DNA of 15,731 nucleotides from Alphaproteobacteria bacterium (lineage in GTDB: Bacteria > Pseudomonadota > Alphaproteobacteria > UBA11222), in NCBI GenBank assembly GCA_003454415.1, contig DMKG01000012.1:11015-26745 (forward strand), in the 5' to 3' direction. The position numbers were made by a program, and so were the translations under genes. A model generated the notes under the pieces. That model worked only from the letters and a program-made list of their open reading frames with translations, was not told the DNA's origin and did not search any database. Each line of letters begins with the position of its first letter. Position 1 is the first letter of the stretch. Positions 5,458 to 13,661 of this stretch are shown in pieces.

Positions 5458-6333
5458 ATGCTTGCGATTGGTGGAATTGTTTGCGTTTTTGTAATGGTGT
5501 TCGGCAGTTATGTGCTGGCTGGCGGCTACCTTGGGCCGATTATTCACCATGCGCCATTAGAGCTGATGTGCATTTTTGGCGCGGGGGTGGGCGCCTTTCT
5601 GATCAGCAATGGCGCCACCGTCACCAAGCAGACCCTGGGATCCTTTGGAAAAATTTTCAAGGGTCCGAAATGGGTCGCGGAGGATTACCGCGATCTGCTG
5701 TGCCTGTTGTTTCTGTTGACCAAGACAATGAAAACAAAAGGCGCGATGGTGCTGGAATCGCATATCGAGAATCCGCATGAAAGCGCGATCTTCACCCATT
5801 ATCCCAAAATCATGGATGACCATTTCGCCATCGATCTGATCTGCGACACCCTGCGCATGATCTCCATGAACCTGGAGGACCCGCATCAGGTCGAGGGCAT
5901 GCTGGAAAAACAGCTTGAAAAGCACCACCACGAAGCGCTGGCCCCCTCCCATGCCGTGCAGAGCCTTGCCGACGGGCTGCCCGCCCTCGGCATTGTCGCG
6001 GCGGTGCTGGGCGTCATCAAGACCATGGGAAGCATCACGGCGCCGGTCGCGGTATTAGGCGAAATGATCGGCGGAGCGTTGACGGGCACCTTTCTTGGCG
6101 TGTTTCTGGCCTATGGATTTGTTGCGCCCTTTGCAGCGCGTCTGAAAAGCATCGAGGACGAGGATTTCCAGTTCTACCGGATCATACAGGAAATGCTGGT
6201 GGCTTATCTGCATGGCAGCGCCCCCCAGGTTTCCGTCGAAATTGGCCGCGGCAATGTGCCGAGCTACATTCAGCCGAATTTCCAGGAGCTGGAAACCGCC
6301 CTGGGCGAAATCCCCCCCGAAGTCACGGCCTGA
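5458..6333 (+). CDS. motA: Flagellar motor stator protein MotA
   Basis: MotA is the inner-membrane subunit that, with MotB, forms the proton-conducting stator that turns the flagellum. The 291-residue length is typical. Seen: two N-terminal hydrophobic segments (about 1-22 and 33-50), a long cytoplasmic loop with the conserved LESHIENPHES block, and two C-terminal segments containing LPALGIVAAVLGVIKTMG and the GTFLGVFLAYGF stretch. E100 corresponds to E. coli E98, K92 sits at the R90 position, and P175 matches the gating P173. These charged residues contact FliG. GGTGAG lies just before the ATG. No motB follows; the gene runs 11 bp into the convergent tag gene. Separate motA and motB loci are known in Alphaproteobacteria such as Caulobacter. 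Expression may be controlled by the inverted repeat in its leader. Confidence 0.96.
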   Translation: MLAIGGIVCVFVMVFGSYVLAGGYLGPIIHHAPLELMCIFGAGVGAFLISNGATVTKQTLGSFGKIFKGPKWVAEDYRDLLCLLFLLTKTMKTKGAMVLESHIENPHESAIFTHYPKIMDDHFAIDLICDTLRMISMNLEDPHQVEGMLEKQLEKHHHEALAPSHAVQSLADGLPALGIVAAVLGVIKTMGSITAPVAVLGEMIGGALTGTFLGVFLAYGFVAPFAARLKSIEDEDFQFYRIIQEMLVAYLHGSAPQVSVEIGRGNVPSYIQPNFQELETALGEIPPEVTA

Positions 6334-6931
6334 AGCCTTTAGGGACGCTTTCCGGGTTCTTTTCGAGACGGGCGCATTCCCTGTGACGGAAGCAAACCGT
6401 CAGATGGTCATTGACCATGCCTACCGCCTGCATGAAGGCGTAGACGATTGTCGGGCCGGTGAACTTGAACCCGCGCTGCTTCAGATCCCTGGCGATGGAC
6501 TGGCTCAGTGGCGTCTGCGCTGGCGCATCCTTCATGTGCTGTAAATGGTTCTGGATGGGCCTGCCGCCAGTGAAATTCCACAGATAGTTGGAAAAGCCCT
6601 CTTTCTCCATGATGGCGAGCCAGGCCCGGGCATTGCCGATCGCCCCTTCGATCTTGCCGCGATGCCGGATGATCCCGGGATTCTGCAACAGCGACAGGAT
6701 CTTTTTTTCGTTATAACGGGCGATCAGGTTGGGATCGAACTGGTCGAAGGCCAGACGAAAATCATTCCGCTTTCGTAATATCGTAATCCAGGAAAGCCCC
6801 GCCTGGAATCCATCCAGCACCAGTTTTTCATAGAGCGCGCGGTCGTCATATTCCGGCACGCCCCACTCGTCATCGTGATAGGCGATATAAAGCGGGTCCT
6901 GACCCGGCCATGGGCATCTAGTCCTGGTCAT
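6323..6931 (-). CDS. tag: DNA-3-methyladenine glycosylase I
   Basis: Tag removes 3-methyladenine from alkylated DNA, the first step of base excision repair. The 202-residue protein aligns closely with E. coli Tag. Seen: RCPW, YHDDEWGVPE, GFQAGLSWITIL, GIIRHRGKI and RGFKFTGPTIVYAFMQAVGMVNDH. The structural zinc ligands are all present: C6, H19, H176 and C180. Y15, Y18 and W48 of the base pocket are kept, but the base-contacting glutamate (E38 in E. coli) is D40, a conservative change. The C-terminus is about 15 residues longer than in E. coli. The start at 6931 has AAGGAA just upstream and overlaps the end of ygfZ by 14 nt, so the two are probably translationally coupled. Its 3' end overlaps motA by 11 bp. 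Confidence 0.95.
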   Translation of the reverse strand: MTRTRCPWPGQDPLYIAYHDDEWGVPEYDDRALYEKLVLDGFQAGLSWITILRKRNDFRLAFDQFDPNLIARYNEKKILSLLQNPGIIRHRGKIEGAIGNARAWLAIMEKEGFSNYLWNFTGGRPIQNHLQHMKDAPAQTPLSQSIARDLKQRGFKFTGPTIVYAFMQAVGMVNDHLTVCFRHRECARLEKNPESVPKGFRP

Positions 6932-7826
6932 GTTCCTTCACAGTCAGATGCGGCGCCAGCCAGGCCGGCGGCTCAGGGGTCAGGGTGATGTCCCCGGCAA
7001 GCAGACGCGCCCCCTCCTGCAGGGCGGCGAGCCGCAGATAGGCAAGCCCACGCCGTCCCAGACTTGAATGCATGACGCCCGCTTCACGGCCATCGGCGAA
7101 TATGGCCGTACCCGATGCAGGGCAGGGGCCTTCGGCCGTCACCGGTAAAATCCGTTTGCGCACGGCGCTGCGATGCTTCATGCGTGAAACGAGTTCCTGT
7201 CCGACATAGCAGCCTTTCCTGAAATCCACCCCATTCAGTTCTTCGAAATTCGCCTCGAGAAGAAAATATTTCTCCACGGCGATATCGGGCGAACCTTCCG
7301 CCAGACCCAGTTCAAGGCGTAAGGCGTGATAAGCTTCCGCCGGAGCCGGACTGTTCTGCATTTTCGAAGCCAGACCGCCGGGCGGCAAAATCAGGCGGGC
7401 GCCCATTTCCGCCAGTCTGGGATCGGTGAAAATGACGCCGCCTTCGCGGTTGCGCGCGGCCCCCGGCTGCGCCGGTAGATCAAGCGCTGCGAGACCGGCG
7501 CTCCCGGGCGCCGCCGCCACGGAGAAATCCGCGCTGGCGTCCCGGAGCGTGACTTTGGAACGTAATCTGTAGAGGGTCAGCCTTTTGATCAGCGCTGGAA
7601 GGCGTGCGGCCTCGCAATCGAGGAGCAAAGAGTCCCCCCACTGCACGAGAAAGAAATCAAACAGATATTTCCCCTGCGGGGTCAGAAGGGCCGCATAAAT
7701 CGCCCGATCCGGCCCCACCTGCTCAATATTGTTAGTGATCAGCGCCTGAAGAAAATCACGGGCGTCAGGACCAGTGATTTCGATGACGCCGCGCTCGTGC
7801 AGCGGACAGATAGAGGGGATGGACAT
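6918..7826 (-). CDS. ygfZ: YgfZ/GcvT-domain protein, folate-binding Fe-S cluster factor
   Basis: YgfZ-type proteins (IBA57 in mitochondria) bind folate and help assemble or repair certain iron-sulfur enzymes, such as the MiaB-type radical SAM proteins. Seen: an N-terminal RGVIEITGPDARDFLQALITNN segment, RAIYAALLTPQGKYLFDFFL, and the family signature KGCYVGQE with its conserved cysteine, followed by a short C-terminal barrel. The length (302 residues from this start) is typical. I prefer the ATG at 7826 because family members begin shortly before the RGV segment; an in-frame ATG at 7859 would add 11 residues, and neither has a strong ribosome site. It is the first gene of a leftward pair with tag and diverges from the glycosyltransferase operon. 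Confidence 0.92.
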   Translation of the reverse strand: MSIPSICPLHERGVIEITGPDARDFLQALITNNIEQVGPDRAIYAALLTPQGKYLFDFFLVQWGDSLLLDCEAARLPALIKRLTLYRLRSKVTLRDASADFSVAAAPGSAGLAALDLPAQPGAARNREGGVIFTDPRLAEMGARLILPPGGLASKMQNSPAPAEAYHALRLELGLAEGSPDIAVEKYFLLEANFEELNGVDFRKGCYVGQELVSRMKHRSAVRKRILPVTAEGPCPASGTAIFADGREAGVMHSSLGRRGLAYLRLAALQEGARLLAGDITLTPEPPAWLAPHLTVKEHDQD

Positions 7827-7886
7827 GGATATACTCGGACATCTGCGCAAAAAGGCCATCGGTCGCGCGGGCGTACGCGGCTCTTT

Positions 7887-7892
7887 ATTATA
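7887..7892 (-). promoter_or_regulatory. Candidate -10 box for ygfZ-tag
   Basis: On the minus strand this reads TATAAT, a perfect -10 element, in the AT-rich gap between the divergent ygfZ and GT9 genes. No good -35 lies at 16-18 nt; TTGGAC is 20 nt upstream. Transcription would start near 7880, ahead of both possible ygfZ start codons. Confidence 0.35.
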
Positions 7893-7939
7893 TGGGCTTT
7901 AGAATGTCATAAGTCCAATTCCTTTGCTATGAGTGGGGA

Positions 7940-8884
7940 ATGAAAATCCTTTTCATCACGTCCAACCGGGTCGGTGACGCCGTCCTGTCCAGCGGTCTGT
8001 TGGGCTGGCTGGTGGATCATTACCGTGAGGCGCGTTTCACTGTGGCGGCAGGTCCGGCGGCCGCCCCTTTGTTCGCGGACATGCCCCGGCTCGATTCGGT
8101 CATCACCCTGGAAAAAAAGCCCAGGGCCGGTCATTGGCGTGAACTCTGGAAGCAGTGCGCCCATATCCGCTGGGAAATGATCGTCGATCTGAGAGGGTCG
8201 GCGATATCCTGGATGCTTTGGACACGCCGCAGGGCGGTCTTTCGCCCGCAATATAGCGAGGAACACAAAGTGGTGCAGCTTGCGCGGGTTTTGCGTCTGG
8301 AAACCCCTGCGCAGCCGCGTCTCTGGTGTTCCGGGGTGCGCTGGGATACTGCGGCGCGGCTGGTCAAGGGCGAGGGGCCGTTACTGGCGCTTGGTCCCAC
8401 GGCGAACTGGCGTGGCAAACAATGGCCGGCGGTGCGCTTTGCAGAGCTTACAGAAAGGCTGACCGCCCCGAACGGCCCGTTTCCCCAGGCGCGCATCCTG
8501 TTGCTGGGCGCGCCCGGCGAACAGGAGATGGTGGCGCCGCTGCTGCACGCCATTCCGGATGAGCGATGCTTCAATCTGATCGGCAGAACGGATTTGCTGA
8601 CAGCCTATGCCTGCTTACGCAAGGCGGATCTGTTTATCGGCAATGATTCAGGGTTGATGCATCTGGCGGCCGCGGCCGGAATTCCCACGATCGGGCTGTT
8701 CGGCCCAAGCAAGGATAATCATTATGCCCCCTGGGGCGCCAGAGCGCTGGCGGTGCGCGGCACGCAAAGTTTCGAAGATATTATCAGTGCGCCGGGATAT
8801 GACCGGCTTTCCGGGCAAAGCTATATGATGTCGCTGACTGTGGACCGGGTTTATCAGGCCACCTTGCATTTGCTTGCCTCATGA
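7940..8884 (+). CDS. Glycosyltransferase family 9 (heptosyltransferase type)
   Basis: GT9 enzymes such as WaaC and WaaF transfer heptose from ADP-heptose to the LPS inner core on the inner face of the cytoplasmic membrane. The 314-residue product shows the N-terminal MKILFITSNRVGDAVLSSGL, with D13 at the position of the WaaC catalytic aspartate, the linker region near LGPTANWRGKQWP that opens the second domain, and the C-terminal donor-binding FIGNDSGLMHLAAAAGIPTIGLFGP motif. The acceptor and the exact sugar cannot be assigned. It is the first gene of a four-gene rightward operon; its stop overlaps the next start in an ATGA. A purine-rich GAGTGGGGA stretch precedes the ATG. Confidence 0.93.
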   Translation: MKILFITSNRVGDAVLSSGLLGWLVDHYREARFTVAAGPAAAPLFADMPRLDSVITLEKKPRAGHWRELWKQCAHIRWEMIVDLRGSAISWMLWTRRRAVFRPQYSEEHKVVQLARVLRLETPAQPRLWCSGVRWDTAARLVKGEGPLLALGPTANWRGKQWPAVRFAELTERLTAPNGPFPQARILLLGAPGEQEMVAPLLHAIPDERCFNLIGRTDLLTAYACLRKADLFIGNDSGLMHLAAAAGIPTIGLFGPSKDNHYAPWGARALAVRGTQSFEDIISAPGYDRLSGQSYMMSLTVDRVYQATLHLLAS

Positions 8885-9645
8885 ACGGCGTCCGGCTCAG
8901 CGCTCTGGTCGTTGCGCATAACGAAGAGGGTCATCTGCCAGACTGCCTCTCGCGTCTGGCGTTTGCGGATCAGATCGTCGTGGTGCTGGACCGCTGCACC
9001 GACCGCTCGAAGGAAATTGCGCTGGCGGCTGGCGCAAAAATCCTTGAAGGCGCCTGGGAGCTGGAAGGACCTCGCCGTAATGCGGGAATCGCCGCCTGCG
9101 ATGGTGGCTGGATTCTTGAGATTGACGCGGACGAACGGGTTCCGCCTGCTCTCGCAAAAGAAGTTCTGGCGGCGATCCATATGGCTGCGCCGGGCTATTT
9201 CCTGATCAAATTCGATAATTATGTCGGTCAGCGGCTGGTGCGATTTGGATGGGGGGCTTATAACGGCGCCAGCGCCGGTCCGCGATTGTTCAGCAAGGGC
9301 GCGAAAATCTGGGGCGATCAGCTGATTCACCCGAAAATCGAACTCAGGGGCGAGCGGCGGCGTCTGAAAACGCCCATCGAGCATTATGTCGACAGGAACA
9401 TCTCGGATATGATCGCACGCTTTGACCGCTATACTACGGCGCGCGCCAAAGATTTGGCGGCGTCGGGTGAGATCGGGTCGCTGGCGAGCAATATCCGCCG
9501 AATCTTCTCGCGTTTCTGGAAATCCTATGTGACGCGGCGTGGCTATCGGGAAGGGCTTTATGGTCTGTTGCTGGCCATGTTTTCCGCCAGTTACCCGCTG
9601 GTCGCGTTTATCAAGGCGAGACTGGAAGAGGACGCGGGACATTAG
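8881..9645 (+). CDS. Glycosyltransferase family 2 (WaaE/KdtX-like)
   Basis: The 254-residue GT2 protein resembles the WaaE/KdtX group, which adds a glucose or related sugar to the LPS inner core. Seen: LSALVVAHNEEGHLPDCLSRL at the N-terminus (nucleotide-sugar binding), the RRNAGIAACDGGWILEIDADERV block holding the metal-binding DxD-like motif, and an HYVDRN segment with a likely catalytic-site histidine. A hydrophobic C-terminal stretch (LYGLLLAMFSASYPLVAFI) suggests membrane association. Its ATG overlaps the stop of the GT9 gene by four nucleotides, indicating translational coupling; the next gene begins 2 nt after its stop. The sugar is unknown. Confidence 0.92.
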   Translation: MNGVRLSALVVAHNEEGHLPDCLSRLAFADQIVVVLDRCTDRSKEIALAAGAKILEGAWELEGPRRNAGIAACDGGWILEIDADERVPPALAKEVLAAIHMAAPGYFLIKFDNYVGQRLVRFGWGAYNGASAGPRLFSKGAKIWGDQLIHPKIELRGERRRLKTPIEHYVDRNISDMIARFDRYTTARAKDLAASGEIGSLASNIRRIFSRFWKSYVTRRGYREGLYGLLLAMFSASYPLVAFIKARLEEDAGH

Positions 9646-9647
9646 CC

Positions 9648-10682
9648 ATGCGGGTGGCGCAGATCATGGCCGGGGCAGCGCATGGCGGCGCCGAACTGTT
9701 TTTCGAACGGCTGGTGATCGCCCTGGCGCAGGCGGGGGTCGAACAGGAAGCGGTGATCCGCTTGGCGCCGGCACGCGCCGCAAAATTACGTGCGGCTGGC
9801 ATTGCAACGCAGGAGGCGCCCTTCGGGGGCAGGTTAGATTTTTCCACCCGTCAGATCATTCAACGCCGGATAGCCGCGTTCCAGCCTGACATCGCTCTGT
9901 GCTGGATGAGCCGGGCGGCGCAGAAATTTCCCCTCCGCAGGAAGGGGGATGCACCCGTTTTATGCGCAAGACTGGGGGGATATTACAGTCTGAAATATTA
10001 CCGCCACTGCGATCACCTCATAGGCAATACCAGAGATATCTGCAGCTATATCCAGTCGCAGGGCTGGCCGAAGTCCCGTGTGCACTATCTTCCGAATTTC
10101 GCTGATACAAGGCCGGCGCCTCCCGTTCCAAGGGAATTGCTCCATACAGCAGCGGACGCGCCCCTGCTGCTGGCCATGGGCCGGCTTCATAAAAACAAGG
10201 GTTTCGACGTGCTGCTGGCCGCACTGGTCAATGTCCCGCGCGCCTGTTTATGGCTTGCGGGGGAAGGCCCGGAAGAGGCGGCCCTGCGCGCCCAGGCCGT
10301 GCGGCTTGGGCTGGAGCAGCGGGTGCGTTTTCTGGGGTGGCGCGAGGATGCGCCTGCCTTGCTGGCGGCTGCCGATATCCTGGTTTGTCCCTCGCGGATA
10401 GAGCCGCTTGGGAATGTGGTGATAGAAGCCTGGGCGCATGGCGTGCCCGTTGTGGCGTCGCGCGCGAAAGGGCCAGCGGCGCTTATCGGGCATAATGTGT
10501 CTGGTTTGCTAGTGGATATTGAAGATGCGGACGCTCTGGCGGCTGAAATCCTGAAGGCGATCCGCCAGCCGCAATTGGCTGCCGATCTTGCAAGTGCGGG
10601 ACAGGCGGCCTATTTACAGCATTTCACCCGGGAAGCGGTCGTGCAGCGCTATCAGGCTTTTTTTATGGAGGTTGCCGGTTAA
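9648..10682 (+). CDS. Glycosyltransferase family 4 (GT-B fold)
   Basis: The 344-residue protein has a retaining GT4 layout. The N-terminal domain opens with RVAQIMAGAAHGGAELFFERL, where the glycine-rich loop binds the acceptor side. The C-terminal domain shows LAMGRLHKNKGFDVLL, a GEGPEEAAL turn, VRFLGWREDAPALLAAADILVCPS, and the EPLGNVVIE motif (E-x7-E) that binds the sugar nucleotide. No signal peptide or membrane segment is seen, so it should act at the cytoplasmic face of the membrane. It lies 2 nt after the GT2 gene and overlaps the amidotransferase start by one base. By context it adds a further sugar to an LPS-core or other surface glycan; donor and acceptor are not known. Confidence 0.93.
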   Translation: MRVAQIMAGAAHGGAELFFERLVIALAQAGVEQEAVIRLAPARAAKLRAAGIATQEAPFGGRLDFSTRQIIQRRIAAFQPDIALCWMSRAAQKFPLRRKGDAPVLCARLGGYYSLKYYRHCDHLIGNTRDICSYIQSQGWPKSRVHYLPNFADTRPAPPVPRELLHTAADAPLLLAMGRLHKNKGFDVLLAALVNVPRACLWLAGEGPEEAALRAQAVRLGLEQRVRFLGWREDAPALLAAADILVCPSRIEPLGNVVIEAWAHGVPVVASRAKGPAALIGHNVSGLLVDIEDADALAAEILKAIRQPQLAADLASAGQAAYLQHFTREAVVQRYQAFFMEVAG

Positions 10683-12466
10683 TGTGCGGCATTGCCGGCT
10701 TCATGACGCTGGATGGCGGTACGCCGCCCCTTCGCATACTGACGGATATGCAGCATGCGCTTGGGCATCGTGGGCCCGATGGGGAGGGCCGCTATCTGGC
10801 GGGCGGGCTCGGCATGGTGCAGACCCGGCTGGCGATCATCGATCTCGTGACCGGAGATCAGCCGCTTCTTGAACCCGAAGGCGCCGCGCTTGTCGCCAAT
10901 GGGGAAATCTATAATTATCTCGAACTGCGCGAATCTCTTTCAGAGGCGAACTGGCAGTCCCATTCCGATTGCGAACCCGCGCTTTATCTCTACCGCAGGC
11001 ATGGAGTGCAATACGCCGAAAAATTGCGTGGCATGTACGCCATCGCCCTGTTTGATCCAAAGGAAGACAGGCTGTTATTGTCCCGTGATCCGTTTGGAAT
11101 CAAACCCCTTTATTATGCTGAGATCGAACGCGGGCTGCTGTTCGCGTCCGAGCCCGGCGCGTTGATGGCCTCCGGGCTGATCAAACCCGGCATGCATGGC
11201 GAAGCCGTGGACGAACTGCTGCAATTACAGTTCACCACGGGCAGGGATACGGTATTCGAGGGCGTCAAGCGTGTTCTCCCAGGCGAGACCCTGGAAGTGA
11301 TGCGCGGCAGGGTTACCGCGCATCACCGCCTGCGCGCCCTGCCGCAATCCGGTGATTCCGGACTGGATGAAGCCGCCGCATTGAAAGAGCTTGACAGGGT
11401 TCTGATGGAAAGTGTGGAATTTCATCAGCGCTCGGATGTTCCTTATGGTTTGTTCTTGTCCGGCGGGATCGATTCCTCTGCTTTGCTTGCCTGTATGGCC
11501 AGGCTGAATGATGCCCCGGTAGTGGCTTATACGGCCGGTTTTTTTGACGTCAGTGTGCAGGATGAACGCGCCCATGCCCGCGCGCTGGCGCAACGCACGG
11601 GCGCCATCCACCATGAAGTGGATGTCAGCGCCGAAGATTTCTGGACCCTGCTGCCCGAAATCGTTTCCTTTGTGGATGATCCGGCCGCCGACTATGCAAT
11701 CCTGCCCACATACAAGCTTGCCGCCAAAGCCGCCAGAGAGCTTAAGGTCATTCTATGCGGGGAAGGCGGGGATGAATTGTTTGCGGGTTATGGGCGCTAC
11801 AGAAGCGTGATGCGCCCCCTCTGGCTGGGCGGGCGGACCATGCGCGCCCGCGGGTTTCTGGACGGGCTGGGAATGCTGCGACGGGAATCTCCCAGATGGC
11901 GTGATGGCATCATTGCGGCGGAGGGACGGGTGAGCGCGCCTGGTCAGTCGCGGTTGCAGCGGGCGCAGGCCGTGGATTGCGAGGACTGGCTTCCCAATGA
12001 TCTGTTGATCAAACTGGACCGCTGCCTGATGGCGCACGGGCTGGAAGGGCGGACGCCGTTTCTCGATCCGAAAGTGGCCAGCTTTGCCTTTCGTCTTCCG
12101 GACAGGCTGAAGATTGCCGACAGCCGAGGGAACAAAGGCAAATATCTTTTGCGGCGCTGGCTGCAACAGAACTTGCCGGAAGCAGAGGCGTTTACCCGAA
12201 AGCGCGGTTTTACCGTGCCGGTCGGGGAATGGATTGCGGGCAAGGCGGCGCGCGTCGCTCCGCTGGTCGCGAGACAGCCAGGGGTCGCCGAAATGTGCAA
12301 ACCCGAGGCGGTGCTTGGCTTGTTCAATGCGCTTCCAGCGCGTGGCGGGAATGACCGTATGGGGCGCGCCGCCTGGGTGCTGCTGTTTTTCGCCTTGTGG
12401 CACCAGATTCACATCCTGAATCTGCCGCCTGACGGGGATATCTTCGACTGTCTTGACCAGGCGTAG
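10682..12466 (+). CDS. asnB: Glutamine-dependent asparagine synthase-type amidotransferase
   Basis: The 594-residue AsnB-type enzyme takes ammonia from glutamine and transfers it to an ATP-activated carboxylate. Seen: the nucleophile C2 right after the initiator Met (MCGIAGF), the class II glutaminase residues in HRGPDGEG and NGEIYNY, RDPFGIKPLYY, and the synthetase P-loop SGGIDSS at 260-266, followed by CGEGGDELFAGYGRY and GRTPFLDPKV. All catalytic blocks look intact. The start overlaps the GT4 stop (TAATG), with GGAGG at 10667-10671. It could make asparagine, but its position as last gene of a glycosyltransferase operon suggests amidation of a sugar carboxylate or other surface-glycan group, as proposed for AsnB-like proteins in O-antigen clusters such as WbpS. 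That role is inference. Confidence 0.9.
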   Translation: MCGIAGFMTLDGGTPPLRILTDMQHALGHRGPDGEGRYLAGGLGMVQTRLAIIDLVTGDQPLLEPEGAALVANGEIYNYLELRESLSEANWQSHSDCEPALYLYRRHGVQYAEKLRGMYAIALFDPKEDRLLLSRDPFGIKPLYYAEIERGLLFASEPGALMASGLIKPGMHGEAVDELLQLQFTTGRDTVFEGVKRVLPGETLEVMRGRVTAHHRLRALPQSGDSGLDEAAALKELDRVLMESVEFHQRSDVPYGLFLSGGIDSSALLACMARLNDAPVVAYTAGFFDVSVQDERAHARALAQRTGAIHHEVDVSAEDFWTLLPEIVSFVDDPAADYAILPTYKLAAKAARELKVILCGEGGDELFAGYGRYRSVMRPLWLGGRTMRARGFLDGLGMLRRESPRWRDGIIAAEGRVSAPGQSRLQRAQAVDCEDWLPNDLLIKLDRCLMAHGLEGRTPFLDPKVASFAFRLPDRLKIADSRGNKGKYLLRRWLQQNLPEAEAFTRKRGFTVPVGEWIAGKAARVAPLVARQPGVAEMCKPEAVLGLFNALPARGGNDRMGRAAWVLLFFALWHQIHILNLPPDGDIFDCLDQA

Positions 12467-12515
12467 AACCTCTCCGATTGCCTGCAAACCCACTGAAGCC
12501 CTTGTCCTCCGGGCG

Positions 12516-13661
12516 TTATTTCAGTAATTCCGCAAGAACCGCATTCAGGAGCAGGCGCCCGCGGCCGGTGGTGGCGATGCGCCCGTCTTCCACCGATAAT
12601 AACCCATGACCGGATAATTCACGTATCCCCGCTTCTGGCAGGGGCGTTCCCATCAGGGACTCAAACCGCGCGAGCGAAACGCCTTCGTTCAAGCGCAACC
12701 CCATCATCAGCATTTCCACCGCCTGTTCCGGTCCGCTTAACGCCGCCATGCTTTCGCGCCGCTCAGCCAGCCAGCGCTCGGGCTTGCGGAAATTGGCGGT
12801 GGCGTATACACCGTCCTCCCTGTGAAGACGGCCATGCGCGCCGGGTCCGATACCTGCATATTCCCCGTAGCGCCAATAGACGAGATTGTGCCGGGATTCC
12901 GCCCCCCTTCTGGCGTGGTTGGAAACCTCATAGGCGGGCAGTCCCTCATCGCAGCAGATTTCCTGCGTCAGTTGATAGAGATCCGCCGCCAGATCGGCGG
13001 TGACAGGGATGAACTCGCCGCGCTTGACAGCGCCTTCGAAGCCCGTCCCCTGTTCTATCGTCAACTGATATAGCGACAGATGATCGGCGGCCATGCTTAT
13101 GGCCTCCCGCAGTTCCGCTTCCCACGCAGCGGGCGTCTGTCCGGGCCTTGCGTAAATCAGATCGAAGGAGAAGCGCGGGAAGCGCCTCCGCGCAAGATCG
13201 GCCGCCCTGCGCGCTTCATGGGTATTGTGGGCGCGGCCCAGAAATTTCAGATCCTTATCGTTTAGCGCCTGCACGCCGATGGAAACCCGGTTGACGCCAG
13301 CCTGCCTGAATCCGGCGAATTTTCCCGCCTCCACACTTGTGGGGTTTGCCTCAAGGGTGATTTCCGCATCCCCGGGCAAATCCCAGAACCGGGCGGCCGC
13401 ATCGATAAGGGCGGCAACAGTTTCCGGCGGCATCAGCGATGGCGTGCCCCCACCGAAGAAGATGCTCTGTCCCCGCCGCTTCCCGATGGATGCTGCAGTT
13501 TCTTCCACTTCCCTCAGCAGCGCATTGCGCCAGACAATCTGATCCACGCTTTCACGCACATGGCTGTTGAAGTCGCAATAAGGACATTTGGAGAGGCAGA
13601 ACGGCCAGTGCACGTAAAGCGCCAGGCCATTCGCCTCCTGTTCAACCGGTGAAGCAGGCAT
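12516..13661 (-). CDS. hemW: Radical SAM heme chaperone HemW
   Basis: HemW binds heme and a 4Fe-4S cluster and is thought to deliver heme to membrane respiratory enzymes; it was long misannotated as an oxygen-independent coproporphyrinogen oxidase. The 381-residue length fits. Seen: ALYVHWPFC with the cluster motif C22-x3-C26-x2-C29 followed by DF, as in HemW, rather than the extra cysteine of true HemN. GGGTPS (SAM binding), [24 protein letters not shown] segments and a HemN C-terminal domain ([12 protein letters not shown]) follow. The start at 13661 overlaps the end of rdgB by 20 nt, so translation is probably coupled. It is the last gene of the leftward rph-rdgB-hemW run. Only 49 nt, without a clear terminator, separate it from the convergent asnB. 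Confidence 0.94.
   Translation of the reverse strand: MPASPVEQEANGLALYVHWPFCLSKCPYCDFNSHVRESVDQIVWRNALLREVEETAASIGKRRGQSIFFGGGTPSLMPPETVAALIDAAARFWDLPGDAEITLEANPTSVEAGKFAGFRQAGVNRVSIGVQALNDKDLKFLGRAHNTHEARRAADLARRRFPRFSFDLIYARPGQTPAAWEAELREAISMAADHLSLYQLTIEQGTGFEGAVKRGEFIPVTADLAADLYQLTQEICCDEGLPAYEVSNHARRGAESRHNLVYWRYGEYAGIGPGAHGRLHREDGVYATANFRKPERWLAERRESMAALSGPEQAVEMLMMGLRLNEGVSLARFESLMGTPLPEAGIRELSGHGLLSVEDGRIATTGRGRLLLNAVLAELLK

Noticed and set aside
5372..5459. Full CtrA site (TTAA-N7-TTAA) upstream of motA.
   Set aside because: Each TTAA in the repeat arms lacks a partner at the required spacing on either side, so only half-site likeness can be claimed.
12467..12515. GCCC (12498-12501) and GGGC (12511-12514) as a terminator between convergent asnB and hemW.
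   Set aside because: The stem is only 4 bp with a 9-nt loop and no real T-run; too weak to call.
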